DNA of 64,000 bases from Rhodoferax sp. AJA081-3 (lineage in GTDB: Bacteria > Pseudomonadota > Gammaproteobacteria > Burkholderiales > Burkholderiaceae_C), in NCBI RefSeq assembly GCF_017798165.1, contig NZ_CP059068.1, positions 930,001 to 994,000 on the forward strand. The letters are read 5' to 3'. Made by a program: the position numbers and the translations under genes. Below, piece after piece: positions 33,134 to 41,695 of this stretch. The notes under the pieces were generated by a model. The model saw only the letters and a program-made list of their open reading frames with translations, was not told where the DNA came from and did not search any database. Positions within the stretch are counted from its first letter, which is position 1, and each line of letters starts with the position of its first letter.

Positions 33134-35746
33134 TTAGAACAGGTTGAGGTACTGCTGCAGGCTGGCGTGTTGTGCACCGCGGTAACGCGCACAGATGCGC
33201 ACCGACTCCAAAGACTGCGACAGGGTTTGGCTCAGGCCGGTATAGGTCTTGGTCAGCGGCGTAAAGAAGGCATCCACCCGATCTGCCTCTTTGACACTGC
33301 AGGCCCCATCAAACAGATTCGGGAAACGTGTGACCGCTTCCTTGGGCAGTTTGGCAGCGAGCGCATCGAAGTGCTGGGTCACAAAGTCGAACATGCCTTC
33401 GCGCAGTGCTTCGGTGCCGCCGCGCACGCGGGCGGCGGCCATCAGCTCGCGGATGTCGTGCTGGGGTGACAGCCACAGGTCGCGCGCCGCCTGTGCCAGC
33501 GCGGGTGCGCGGAAGCTGGCCAGGGCGGCGTAAATGTCGGCCCGTTCGCGGCGGTCGGGGTTGCCCACCGACGCGGCAGTTAACGCATCAAAATAGGCAC
33601 GGTCGCCGTGGTAAGCCGCCGCGCGCAAGACCAGCGCGCGGTTGGCTGCGGGCAGACTCTTTTTGTCCTTGAGCCATTGCTGTGCCAGACTGGTGGCCTG
33701 TGCCGTCAAGACACTGTCGGCACTGAGGGCGATGTAGCGCGGGAGCCAGGTAGCCCGCATGGAGCGGTCGTCCGCACTGTCCTGCGCCTGGTCCAGCAAG
33801 CCCAACTGACGGGCCTTGGCACCGAATGCGGATTGCCACACCCGTGCATAGGCCTCGCGCTGCTGGGGCTCCAGCAGCACTTCCACGTTGCTGATCACCT
33901 TCAACGCGGACTCGGCAACGTCATGCTCAGCGTGGCCAACAAATCGGCTTGCAATAGCCAGTGACTCGGCGACCGTCAGGTCGCCCGACTCCACCATCGC
34001 CTTGACATCGTTCAGGTTGGCCATCAGCTCGGCCTCGGTCAGGTCGGCCTTGGCCATCAGTTCGGCCATCTTCCCGGGGCTATAGACCGCGCGGTAATAG
34101 CCGGAGCCCTGGGCGTTGGCCTGCACCCAGGCGGGGCAGGTCTTGTCGGGCAGTGGCAGTTGGCCCTGTCGGTCCTTGAGCAGCATCTGGGCCGTGCCAG
34201 ACGGTGTGCGCACGGTAACGGGAACCCACCACAACGAAGCTTTGGGTGCACGCACACCTGCGGGCAAGAAGCGTGATTGGGTCAGCTCCAGTCGGGGTTG
34301 GCCATCACACTTCAGCTCCACCGCCACACGGGGAATGCCGGGCTGGTGGGTAAAGGTCTTGAAGGCGGCGGCCAGCGTCTTGTCGCCCTGGGCCAGTGCC
34401 GCCACAAAGTCTTCGCCTGTGGCATTGCCCCAGGCGTGTTTGGCCATGTAGCGGCGCACACCGGCCTGGAAGCGCTCTTCGCCCAACCAGGTTTCAAACA
34501 TGGCCAGTGTGGCTTGGCCTTTGCCGTACACAATGGCCGAGACCTGGCCGCCCAGTGGGTCGCCCTGCGAAAAAGTCTTGCTGACCGGTTGGTAGATTTG
34601 AGAGGTTGACAACAAGCGGTCGGTCTGCATGGCCCAGGCCCGCGCAGATTGTGTGGCGTTGTCGCCGTGTAATTCGGGGCCCATTTGGATGGCGATTTTT
34701 TCTGCCATCCAGGAGGCAAAGGATTCGTTGAGCCACAGGTCATCCCACCAGGCCATGGTGACCAGGTTGCCAAACCACATGTGGGCCAGTTCGTGCGCCT
34801 GGATCTCGACGAAGGTGCGCTTGAAGTCCACCGTTTCCTCACCCGGTTTGGACAGGCTGTACAGCGAGACAAAAGTAACCAGGCCGGGGTGCTCCATGGC
34901 ACTGAAGCCCATCGCCAGCGGCAACACCAGGGTGTCGAGCTTCTCGTACGGGTAGGGCATGCCGAAGTAGGCTTCCAGCTTGGCCAGGATGGCAGGGGTC
35001 ACGCTGGCCGCGAAGCTGGCATCCTGTGCGCGACCGCGCGGTGTGATGAAACGCACCGGTGTATTGCCGGCCATGCCGCCGTCCAGAATGTCAAAGGGTC
35101 CAACACCAAACGCCAGCAGGTAGCTGGGCAGCGCTTTGGTGGTCTGGAAATCGACCCGTTTCTGGCCACCTGCCAACGCCACCTCGCGCACCACGGGTGT
35201 ATTGGCCACGGCTGTCATGGCCTGGGGAACGGTCAGCGACAGGGTCCATGGCACTTTCCAGCCCGGCTCGTCAAAGGACGGAAACGCCTGGCGGGCGCTG
35301 ATGGATTCAAACTGGGTAAAGGCATACCAGTCGCCGCCCTCTTGCTGGCGAAACAGGCCCTGGCTGTCCTTTTCTTCGATACGGCCCGTAAACACCATGC
35401 GCAGTTGGCCCTTGCCTGTGGGAAAGGTCTGCGCGAAGGTTAGGTCCAACACATCGGAGGTGCGCTGTTTGGCACGGGCGGTGTAGGTTTTGCCGGCCAT
35501 GGTCAACACCGCGGATTGCAGCGTGATGTCCACCGCGTGCAAACGTATCAGCTGAGCGGGCTTGGTGATGTCTACCGCAATGTTCACTTCACCGCTGTGG
35601 GTGGTTTGGTTGGGGTCTACCGTCAGGGCAAGCTGGTAGGCCGTGGGGGTGATGGTTTTGGGCAAGCGCAGCGGAATCTCCTGCGGCGCCGCCCAACTGG
35701 TCAGCGTGTGCGCTGCCAGCAGTACAAATCCAAACAACAACTTCAT
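33134..35746 (-). CDS. Secreted M1-family aminopeptidase
   Basis: An 870-residue M1 zinc aminopeptidase with a signal peptide (LLFGFVLLAAHTLTSWAA, cleavage near 20). The zinc site is HELAHMWFGNLVTM (residues 318-331) with the third ligand in WLNESFA (Glu341). The exopeptidase signature GAMEN is changed to FSAMEHPG at 281-288, so N-terminal recognition may differ from E. coli PepN. The C-terminal helical ERAP1-like domain covers about 550-870. It probably trims peptides in the periplasm or outside the cell. A 168-bp intergenic stretch upstream holds repeat copy c. Confidence 0.93.
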   Translation of the reverse strand: MKLLFGFVLLAAHTLTSWAAPQEIPLRLPKTITPTAYQLALTVDPNQTTHSGEVNIAVDITKPAQLIRLHAVDITLQSAVLTMAGKTYTARAKQRTSDVLDLTFAQTFPTGKGQLRMVFTGRIEEKDSQGLFRQQEGGDWYAFTQFESISARQAFPSFDEPGWKVPWTLSLTVPQAMTAVANTPVVREVALAGGQKRVDFQTTKALPSYLLAFGVGPFDILDGGMAGNTPVRFITPRGRAQDASFAASVTPAILAKLEAYFGMPYPYEKLDTLVLPLAMGFSAMEHPGLVTFVSLYSLSKPGEETVDFKRTFVEIQAHELAHMWFGNLVTMAWWDDLWLNESFASWMAEKIAIQMGPELHGDNATQSARAWAMQTDRLLSTSQIYQPVSKTFSQGDPLGGQVSAIVYGKGQATLAMFETWLGEERFQAGVRRYMAKHAWGNATGEDFVAALAQGDKTLAAAFKTFTHQPGIPRVAVELKCDGQPRLELTQSRFLPAGVRAPKASLWWVPVTVRTPSGTAQMLLKDRQGQLPLPDKTCPAWVQANAQGSGYYRAVYSPGKMAELMAKADLTEAELMANLNDVKAMVESGDLTVAESLAIASRFVGHAEHDVAESALKVISNVEVLLEPQQREAYARVWQSAFGAKARQLGLLDQAQDSADDRSMRATWLPRYIALSADSVLTAQATSLAQQWLKDKKSLPAANRALVLRAAAYHGDRAYFDALTAASVGNPDRRERADIYAALASFRAPALAQAARDLWLSPQHDIRELMAAARVRGGTEALREGMFDFVTQHFDALAAKLPKEAVTRFPNLFDGACSVKEADRVDAFFTPLTKTYTGLSQTLSQSLESVRICARYRGAQHASLQQYLNLF

Positions 35747-35799
35747 TCGCGTGTCTCCATTCTTGAAACCCGGATAGGGTTTGCAAATGCTATGAATAC

Positions 35800-35843
35800 G
35801 ATAGCAATACAGTGATTAATCACGGGGGTTTGTGGCCATTTTT
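35800..35843. repeat. Dispersed intergenic repeat, copy c (diverged)
   Basis: GATAGCAATACAG, the palindrome GTGATTAATCAC, then CGGGGGTTTGTGGCC and TTTTTAC. It shares the layout of copies a, b and d with changes in the core. It lies between the aminopeptidase start and the end of the hydroxyproline operon. Confidence 0.5.
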
Positions 35844-35914
35844 ACTTAAACGATTTGGCTGGAACAGCGCTGAAATCCCCACCCAGGGGCATGGTGGTGC
35901 CCCGGTAAGCCCGC

Positions 35915-37318
35915 TCAGGCAAAGCCGAAGCGGTCTATTGCATAGGGTTTCAGGTCGATGGGACTGGTGTTGGTCTGCATCAGCTCCGCCATTACAGCGG
36001 CGGTCACGCCGGCCAACGTCAGCCCCAGGTGCTGGTGGCCAAAGGCGAAGAATACATGCTTGTGGCGGGGTGCCGCGCCCAAGACCGGTAAATGGTCGGG
36101 CAAAGAGGGCCTGAAACCCATCCAGGTGCGCATGTCGGCCGTGTCTATGCCGGGCAGCAGCGCCTGCAACTGGCGCTTGAGCAACTGAAAGCGGCGGGGG
36201 TCCGGTGCCAGCTTCAAGCCGCCAAACTCCACGGTGCCGGTCATGCGCAGGCCCATGGACATGGAGGTCATGATGACCTTGCGCTCGGTGGACGCTACGG
36301 GTCGCTGCAAGCCAGGAATCTGGGTGGCGAAGCGTTCTGCTCCGTGTCCCCCGCCCACTGCGTGGGCTCCTCCTTTACCTGCGCAGAACGCTTCGCCACC
36401 CAGACTCCTGGCGGGGCTGGCGTGCGGCGCGGTTGGCAGGCCGCCGACACTGATGTGGTAACCCCGTTCGGTGTCCAGTGGCACTCGGTAGCCCAGGCTG
36501 GCCGCCAGGGGTTTGGACCATGCGCCTGCGCACACCAAAACTTGCGCACTGTGCAGTTGGCGGCCGTCTTCCAGTACAACGGTTGCCTCGTCCGGGATGT
36601 CGGCATTTATGCGCACCGCCCTGCCCTGACGCACCTGGCCACCACTGCGCACCAGGGCGTCGCGCAAGCCCTGGCATACGGCCCAGGGATCGTCCACATG
36701 GGCACTGCCCAGGTATTGCACGGCGCCCTGCACGTCGGTGTTGAGCGTGGGCACCTGGGCGCGCACGCCCTCGGCCGACAGCTGCGCCGATTCCACGCCA
36801 TAGGCCATCAGCCGGTTGGCCTGGGCCTGCGCGGCCTGACCACCGGCCGCGGTTTCAAAGACTTCCAGATGGCCATTGCGGTGCAACAAATGGCCAATAC
36901 CCGCATCCGCCAACAGATCGGTCATGTCCGCCAGCGCACTGTGCTGCAAGGCTACCAGCGCGGCCACGCCACGCACGTGGGCGTGCTCCCGCGCAGCCCA
37001 TGCAAAACGGGCCAACCAGGGTAGTAACGGTAACAGGTAGCCCGCCCGCACACGCAACGGGCTCTCGGCGTCCAGCAGGTAACGCCAGCTTTGGCGCAAG
37101 ACCTCTTTGCTGGCCAGCGGGAACAGTTGCTCAGTGGCGATATGGCCGGCGTTGCCGTAACTGGCCGCTGTCTCTGGCCCGTCCGCGTTCACCAGCAGCA
37201 CCGCGCGCCCGGCCTGCGCCAGGCGAAAGGCGCAGGCCGCACCGATGACACCGCCACCGATGACGATGACCTCAGCATCCCGTGTGGGTAAGGAGGCGCG
37301 TGAAGCTACTTGCACCAT
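35915..37318 (-). CDS. D-hydroxyproline dehydrogenase-like FAD oxidoreductase (DadA family)
   Basis: A 467-residue FAD-dependent oxidoreductase of the DAO/DadA type: the N-terminal dinucleotide motif is EVIVIGGGVIGAACAFRLAQ, and the C-terminal substrate region is MGFRPSLPDHLPVLGAAPRH, followed by FGHQHLGLTLAGVTA. It lies after the 4-hydroxyproline epimerase and the DapA-like deaminase, so it most likely oxidises cis-4-hydroxy-D-proline to the pyrroline. A 34-codon insertion (about residues 303-336, encoded by a palindrome at 36311-36412) interrupts the domain between ISVGGLPTAPHA and VASTERKVIM without breaking the frame. Start ATG 37318; an upstream in-frame start lies in the neighbouring gene. 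Whether the enzyme is active is unknown. Confidence 0.88.
   Translation of the reverse strand: MVQVASRASLPTRDAEVIVIGGGVIGAACAFRLAQAGRAVLLVNADGPETAASYGNAGHIATEQLFPLASKEVLRQSWRYLLDAESPLRVRAGYLLPLLPWLARFAWAAREHAHVRGVAALVALQHSALADMTDLLADAGIGHLLHRNGHLEVFETAAGGQAAQAQANRLMAYGVESAQLSAEGVRAQVPTLNTDVQGAVQYLGSAHVDDPWAVCQGLRDALVRSGGQVRQGRAVRINADIPDEATVVLEDGRQLHSAQVLVCAGAWSKPLAASLGYRVPLDTERGYHISVGGLPTAPHASPARSLGGEAFCAGKGGAHAVGGGHGAERFATQIPGLQRPVASTERKVIMTSMSMGLRMTGTVEFGGLKLAPDPRRFQLLKRQLQALLPGIDTADMRTWMGFRPSLPDHLPVLGAAPRHKHVFFAFGHQHLGLTLAGVTAAVMAELMQTNTSPIDLKPYAIDRFGFA
36311..36412. repeat. 102-bp palindromic element inside the dehydrogenase gene
   Basis: Two 32-nt arms, beginning GCCAGGAATCTGGGTGGC and matching its inverse with two mismatches, enclose a 38-nt centre that itself has a GCCCAC/GTGGGC hairpin. 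The length of 102 bp is divisible by 3, so the host gene stays in frame and gains 34 residues. No target duplication is evident. This looks like a MITE- or REP-type insertion. Confidence 0.82.
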
Positions 37319-37325
37319 GCGAACG

Positions 37326-38234
37326 TCAGACTGCTGGCAACTGGGGCTTGGTGACCAAGGCCTGCTTGATGACGGCATTGGCCTGGGCCAACTCTTCGCC
37401 TTCCAGCACCAGACGCGGTGCCCGCACGGCCTGGCTGCCCATTTCCACATGGGACTGCACCAGTTTGATCAGTTGCACAAACTTCGGGACAACGTCCATG
37501 CGCAGCAGTGGCAGGAACCAGTGGTACAGCGGCTCGGCCTCGGCATAACGTCCGGCGCGCGCCAGTTTGAACAGCGCGATGGACTCCTTGGGGAAGGCAT
37601 TGACCAGGCCGGCCACCCAGCCGGTCGCACCGGCGGCAATGCCTTCCACAATCAAATCATCCACGCCGACCAGAATCTGCAGCCGTGTACCCAGCGCAGA
37701 CTTGATGGCCGCAATGCGGCGCACATCGGCGCTGGACTCCTTGACCGCCTCCAAGTTGGAGTGGGCGGCGGCCAGCTCTTGCATCTGCGTGGCCGAGAAA
37801 TCGGTGCGGTAGGCAATCGGGTTGTTGTACAACATGCACGGCAAGGGCGTGGCGGCAATCACGGTGCTGACGTGGGCCTTCATCTCACGCCAGTCAGTGG
37901 AGTACACATAGGGTGGCAGCACCATCAGGCCGCTGCATTTCTCTTCCGCCGCCATCTGCGCAAAACGCACCGCGTCTGCGGTGGCCAGGGCCGCCACACC
38001 CGGCACCACGGCACCACGCCCGGCAACGGCCTTGACCACGGTGCGCAATACGGCTCGTTTCTCGTCAAAGCTCAACGTGGCGGTTTCACCCAGCGAACCC
38101 AAAGGGACTATGCCCGTGCTGCCGGCCTGCATCATCAGGTCCACATGGTGGGCCAGGAAGGTGTGGTCTACCTCGCCATTGGGCAAAAAGGGGGTGGTGA
38201 TAGCGGGTAAAACGCCTTGCCAGAATGTGTTCAT
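37326..38234 (-). CDS. DapA-family 1-pyrroline-4-hydroxy-2-carboxylate deaminase
   Basis: A 302-residue member of the dihydrodipicolinate synthase family: GSLGETATLSFDEK is the substrate-binding turn, MLYNNP holds the catalytic tyrosine and AVKESSAD the Schiff-base lysine. In hydroxyproline operons this family deaminates the pyrroline to alpha-ketoglutarate semialdehyde. Position between the 4-hydroxyproline epimerase and the D-hydroxyproline dehydrogenase supports that role, though DapA homologues serve other pathways. The dehydrogenase gene follows after 7 bp. The final enzyme, alpha-ketoglutarate semialdehyde dehydrogenase, is not in the window. Confidence 0.87.
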   Translation of the reverse strand: MNTFWQGVLPAITTPFLPNGEVDHTFLAHHVDLMMQAGSTGIVPLGSLGETATLSFDEKRAVLRTVVKAVAGRGAVVPGVAALATADAVRFAQMAAEEKCSGLMVLPPYVYSTDWREMKAHVSTVIAATPLPCMLYNNPIAYRTDFSATQMQELAAAHSNLEAVKESSADVRRIAAIKSALGTRLQILVGVDDLIVEGIAAGATGWVAGLVNAFPKESIALFKLARAGRYAEAEPLYHWFLPLLRMDVVPKFVQLIKLVQSHVEMGSQAVRAPRLVLEGEELAQANAVIKQALVTKPQLPAV

Positions 38235-38284
38235 GGTGTGTCTCCTATGGGTTGTTGTTTAAAAACTTATTGCAGTGCTGCGGT

Positions 38285-39220
38285 CTATTCCAGACCCCAG
38301 CAGAAGGGGTCGCGCCGGTCCAGCAGCTGCGTGGTTTCGGCCACCACGTGGGCCTGGCCGCGGATGCTGGGTAGCAATTGGTCACCCACCAGCCGGTAGC
38401 GGCCTTCAAAGACGCTGCCCACCACACTCTCCTGCAGCCAGCGTTCGCCCTCAGCCAGCTTGCCGTCCGCCGCCAGGCAGGCCAGCTTGGCGCTGGTGCC
38501 GGTGCCGCAGGGTGAACGGTCATAGGCGCCGCCGGGGCACAACACGAAGTTACGGCCGCTATTGCCGTGGGTCTGGGCGGGGCCCATCAGTTCAATGTGG
38601 TCAATCTCGGCGCCGCCGCTGCCGGTGATGTGGTGCTTGCGCAATGCGCGGCGGATGGCAACAGAAAAGGCGGTTAGGTCTTGCACCCCCGCCAGGTTCA
38701 GAGGCAATGCACCCGCGTCGGTCAAAAAGAACCAGTTACCGCCCCAGGCCACGTCGCCCACCACCTGGCCATAACCCGCCACGTCCAGCACCACGCCGGC
38801 CAGGTGCCTGTGGGCGGGCACGTTGTCCACCTCCACCCAGCCTTTGCCATGCAAATGGGCCTGCACGGTGCCCACCGGCGTGTCGATGGCATAACTGCCT
38901 GGCGTGATACGGCCCATATGCTGCAACGTGGCCAGCAGGCCAATCGTGCCGTGCCCACACATGCCCAGGTAACCCACGTTGTTGAAGAAGATGACCGAGG
39001 CCAGCGAGCCGGTGTTCACTGGGGGCAGCAGCAACGCGCCCACCACCACGTCGTTGCCCCGTGGCTCACACACGGCGGCCTTGCGGTATTGGTCGTGCTC
39101 CGTGCGCAACCGCTCCACTGCCGCGGGCAAGGGCAAACCCGCCAGATCGGGAAAGCCGGACACCACCACCCGGGTGGGTTCGCCGCCGGTGTGGGAATCG
39201 ATACAAATGATTTTTTCCAT
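38285..39220 (-). CDS. 4-hydroxyproline epimerase (proline racemase family)
   Basis: A 311-residue proline-racemase-family protein. The two catalytic cysteines are Cys88 (GYLGMCGHGTIG) and Cys238 (DRSPCGTGTSAK), and IDSHTGGEPTRVV is the N-terminal signature. Both Cys sites match hydroxyproline 2-epimerases (P. putida Cys88/Cys236), which turn trans-4-hydroxy-L-proline into cis-4-hydroxy-D-proline. ATG 39220 is chosen because the conserved protein begins MEKIICID; the longer frame overlaps the regulator's promoter. It heads the operon epimerase-deaminase-dehydrogenase and is divergent from the PAS-AraC regulator. Confidence 0.92.
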   Translation of the reverse strand: MEKIICIDSHTGGEPTRVVVSGFPDLAGLPLPAAVERLRTEHDQYRKAAVCEPRGNDVVVGALLLPPVNTGSLASVIFFNNVGYLGMCGHGTIGLLATLQHMGRITPGSYAIDTPVGTVQAHLHGKGWVEVDNVPAHRHLAGVVLDVAGYGQVVGDVAWGGNWFFLTDAGALPLNLAGVQDLTAFSVAIRRALRKHHITGSGGAEIDHIELMGPAQTHGNSGRNFVLCPGGAYDRSPCGTGTSAKLACLAADGKLAEGERWLQESVVGSVFEGRYRLVGDQLLPSIRGQAHVVAETTQLLDRRDPFCWGLE

Positions 39221-39265
39221 GCCCGAATTTTGGCGAGCGGCGAGGTTGCGGTCTAGATCAAAGTC

Positions 39266-39291
39266 CGGCACCGGAATGCAGAATTCGGCAC
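39266..39291. promoter_or_regulatory. Direct repeat in the hydroxyproline divergent promoter
   Basis: CGGCAC at 39266-39271 and again at 39286-39291, 20 bp apart (two helical turns), each followed by an AATGC-like word, sits in the 79-bp gap between the epimerase and the AraC regulator. AraC proteins bind such direct repeats. Confidence 0.45.
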
Positions 39292-39299
39292 AATGCGGC

Positions 39300-40004
39300 A
39301 TGGACATGCTCACCGCCCACCACGCCCTGTTTGACCGCCTGCCCGACGCGGTGTATTTCAGCAAAGACACTGAGGGCCGCTACACCCACGCCAACCAAAC
39401 CTTGTTACAGCGACTGGGCTTGCCAGACTTAAAAGCGCTCAAAGGCAAGACCGCGGCCGACGTGTTTCCGGCACAGCTGGGAGAGCACTACTGGCAGCAG
39501 GATTTGCAAGTCATCCGCAGTGGCGCCAGCATGGTGGACGTACTGGAGCGGCATTTGTTTCCCAACGGTGAATCTGGCTGGTGCCTGTCGGTCAAACACC
39601 CCATACGGGAGGATGGCAAGGTGCGTGGCATTGTGGGTATCTCACGTGACCTCAAGGGCCCTTCCACGCAGAACCCGGTCTACCAGCGCCTGGCCAGCAG
39701 CCTGGCCTGGGCGCGCCAGCACTGCACCGACCCCATCAGCGTGGCGGATTGGGCACAACACGCCAAGCTGTCGGTGGCACAACTGGAGCGCCACGTGTTG
39801 GCCCTGCTGCAGCTCACACCCAGTCGATGGCTGTTGTCCTTGCGCCTGGAGTTTGCGCTGGGCCAACTGGCTACAGACCACTCGGTGGCGCAGATAGGCC
39901 TGGACAGCGGCTTTACTGACCACAGCGCGTTCTCCCGCGCCTTCAGGCGGCATGTGGGCATCTCACCCAGTGACTACCGCCTGCTCAAGCCGGGTGGTGG
40001 TTGA
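39300..40004 (+). CDS. PAS-AraC transcriptional regulator of hydroxyproline genes
   Basis: A 234-residue regulator. The first 110 residues are a PAS domain (ALFDRLPDAVYFSKDTEGRY, then TQNPVYQRL linking). The C-terminal 100 are an AraC DNA-binding domain, with ADWAQHAKLSVAQLERHV and GLDSGFTDHSAFSRAFRRHV as the two helix-turn-helices. The start is ATG 39300; a longer frame begins inside the epimerase gene. Its divergent position to the hydroxyproline operon implies it is the activator for that operon. The PAS ligand is unknown. Confidence 0.87.
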   Translation: MDMLTAHHALFDRLPDAVYFSKDTEGRYTHANQTLLQRLGLPDLKALKGKTAADVFPAQLGEHYWQQDLQVIRSGASMVDVLERHLFPNGESGWCLSVKHPIREDGKVRGIVGISRDLKGPSTQNPVYQRLASSLAWARQHCTDPISVADWAQHAKLSVAQLERHVLALLQLTPSRWLLSLRLEFALGQLATDHSVAQIGLDSGFTDHSAFSRAFRRHVGISPSDYRLLKPGGG

Positions 40005-40025
40005 ACCCAAACCCAGCTGTTCCCC

Positions 40026-40637
40026 TCAAGACAGCAGGACAAAGGCGCTGCACAGCAACAAGCCGATGCCGCTCAGCCTCTGCAAATGCACGCCCGCCAC
40101 GGAGCCGAAATGCCGGGACTGCCGCAAACGGCCAACCAAAACAATCAAGGCCGCAAAGTAGACCAGGTTGATGGCTTCAAACAGTGCGCCCAGCAGATAA
40201 AAGCTGCACATGGCCGACGGCGCGGAATGGTCGATAAAGCCCGGGAAGAAGGCTGAGAAAAACAGTATCGGTTTGGGGTTGCTCAGCGTCAGCAACAGTG
40301 CTTTCGCAAAGCCACCCGCAGGTGGCGTGCCGTGTGCCACCTGGCCTGGTGATGGTTGGGGCATGAGCAGCTCCAGCGCCAAGTAAGCAATGTACAGGCC
40401 ACCCCCGAACTTCATCACGTCCAACAGCCGCGGCCACTGCGCCACCAGGGTCGCAAAACCCAGGCCAGACACGGTAATCAGCAGGATGTCGCCCACCACG
40501 ATGCCCAGCACCGCCGAGAACCCGCTGCGCGCCGAGTGCCGTGCCCGCCCTGCAACATAGAGGGTTGCCGGACCAGGCACCACGATCACCAGCGTGGCGG
40601 CCAGCAGAAATGCCGGTAGTTGTGCAATACCTTGCAT
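40026..40637 (-). CDS. LysE/RhtB-family amino acid exporter
   Basis: A 203-residue LysE-family protein with about six transmembrane helices (LLAATLVIVVPGPATLYVAG contains the family's PGP motif; GFAKALLLTLSNPKPILFFSAF is the central segment). It exports amino acids or related small molecules; the substrate cannot be told. It converges with the AraC regulator (22-bp gap) and follows the epimerase gene on the same strand. Confidence 0.88.
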   Translation of the reverse strand: MQGIAQLPAFLLAATLVIVVPGPATLYVAGRARHSARSGFSAVLGIVVGDILLITVSGLGFATLVAQWPRLLDVMKFGGGLYIAYLALELLMPQPSPGQVAHGTPPAGGFAKALLLTLSNPKPILFFSAFFPGFIDHSAPSAMCSFYLLGALFEAINLVYFAALIVLVGRLRQSRHFGSVAGVHLQRLSGIGLLLCSAFVLLS

Positions 40638-40651
40638 GGCAACTGCTCCAT

Positions 40652-41587
40652 CTAGGCGGCAAGGGCACTGGGCCTGTGCTGGCGCACCAGATGGGCCAAG
40701 CCCTTGTACAGATGGCCGAAGTGGTAACCCAGCGCACCGGCACGGCTGGTGTCCATGGTGTAAGGCGCGGGGTAGTCAAACGGACTCAGGCCAATACCGT
40801 GCAACGGGCTGGTATCCACTGCTGTGTACACGGGTAGCCCCAAGGCTTCGCCCACACGGCGGTGCAACTCGGGGGCGGACAGTGCGCCGTTGCAGGCTGC
40901 GTTGACAGGGCCAACAAAGTCCTGCATACCTACCCACACCAGAAAGTCGCTGATGGCCTGTGGGTATAAAAAAGAACTGGCACCCGCGTCTGAGGTGTAA
41001 CGCAGCGGTGTATGGCTGCGGGCCAGGTCCACGTAGTGCGCCAGGCGCCCAGTAAAGTCTTCCGGCCCACCCAGCACGTGGCCTATACGCACCGTAACCA
41101 CAGGCAAGCCACTGTGGCGGTACAGGTAGGCCTCGGCTTGGCGCTTGCCCCGCGCATAACTTTCTTCCGCCAAGGCCGGGTCGTGCCAGGGGTAGTCCAT
41201 ATCAATGGTCTCCTGGGAAGCGTCCCAATCGGCTTCTGCGAAGGGCCTGTTTTGCAGCCCCACCATGGAGCGGTAAACCTCGATGGTGGACGCCATCACG
41301 TAACGCTGGACCCTGCCGGTAAACACCCATGCCGAAATGGCGGCGTCCAGCGGGCTGTAGCACATTTGGTCATATACCAGGTCATAGTCTTCACCACCCG
41401 CAAAGGCAGTGCGCATGGCGGCTGCATCGCGACGGTCTACCCTGATCCGGCGAACCCGCTCGCCCCAGCCATCAGCCGCATGGCCCCGGGTGGCGAGCGT
41501 GACACGATGGCCAGCCTGGAGCAGGCCGTGCACCAGCAGTTTGCCGAAGTACCGCGTTCCGCCAATAACCAATATATTCTTTTGCAT
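40652..41587 (-). CDS. NAD-dependent epimerase/dehydratase family protein
   Basis: A 311-residue short-chain-type epimerase: the N-terminal Rossmann motif GGTRYFGKLLVHGLLQAGH is clear. Although the tyrosine-lysine pair of classic epimerases is present only loosely (AEESYARGKRQAEAYLYRHS), the fold and VRIGHVLGGPEDFTGRLAHY support the assignment. AAGGAAA lies before ATG 41587. The gene is divergent from the LysR regulator, with 108 bp between, so that regulator may control it. Substrate is unknown. Confidence 0.85.
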   Translation of the reverse strand: MQKNILVIGGTRYFGKLLVHGLLQAGHRVTLATRGHAADGWGERVRRIRVDRRDAAAMRTAFAGGEDYDLVYDQMCYSPLDAAISAWVFTGRVQRYVMASTIEVYRSMVGLQNRPFAEADWDASQETIDMDYPWHDPALAEESYARGKRQAEAYLYRHSGLPVVTVRIGHVLGGPEDFTGRLAHYVDLARSHTPLRYTSDAGASSFLYPQAISDFLVWVGMQDFVGPVNAACNGALSAPELHRRVGEALGLPVYTAVDTSPLHGIGLSPFDYPAPYTMDTSRAGALGYHFGHLYKGLAHLVRQHRPSALAA

Positions 41588-41695
41588 AAAATTTCCTTGT
41601 TTGTGTGATGCGCCATATTTTTGAACGACAAATTCAAAGACACAAACCAGAAATATTGACCCTATGCACAAGAAAATATTAGCCATTCAACTCCC

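Noticed and set aside
39251..39261. FNR box near the hydroxyproline epimerase (TCTAGATCAAA)
   Set aside because: Only one half-site is present; the other half lacks TTGAT.
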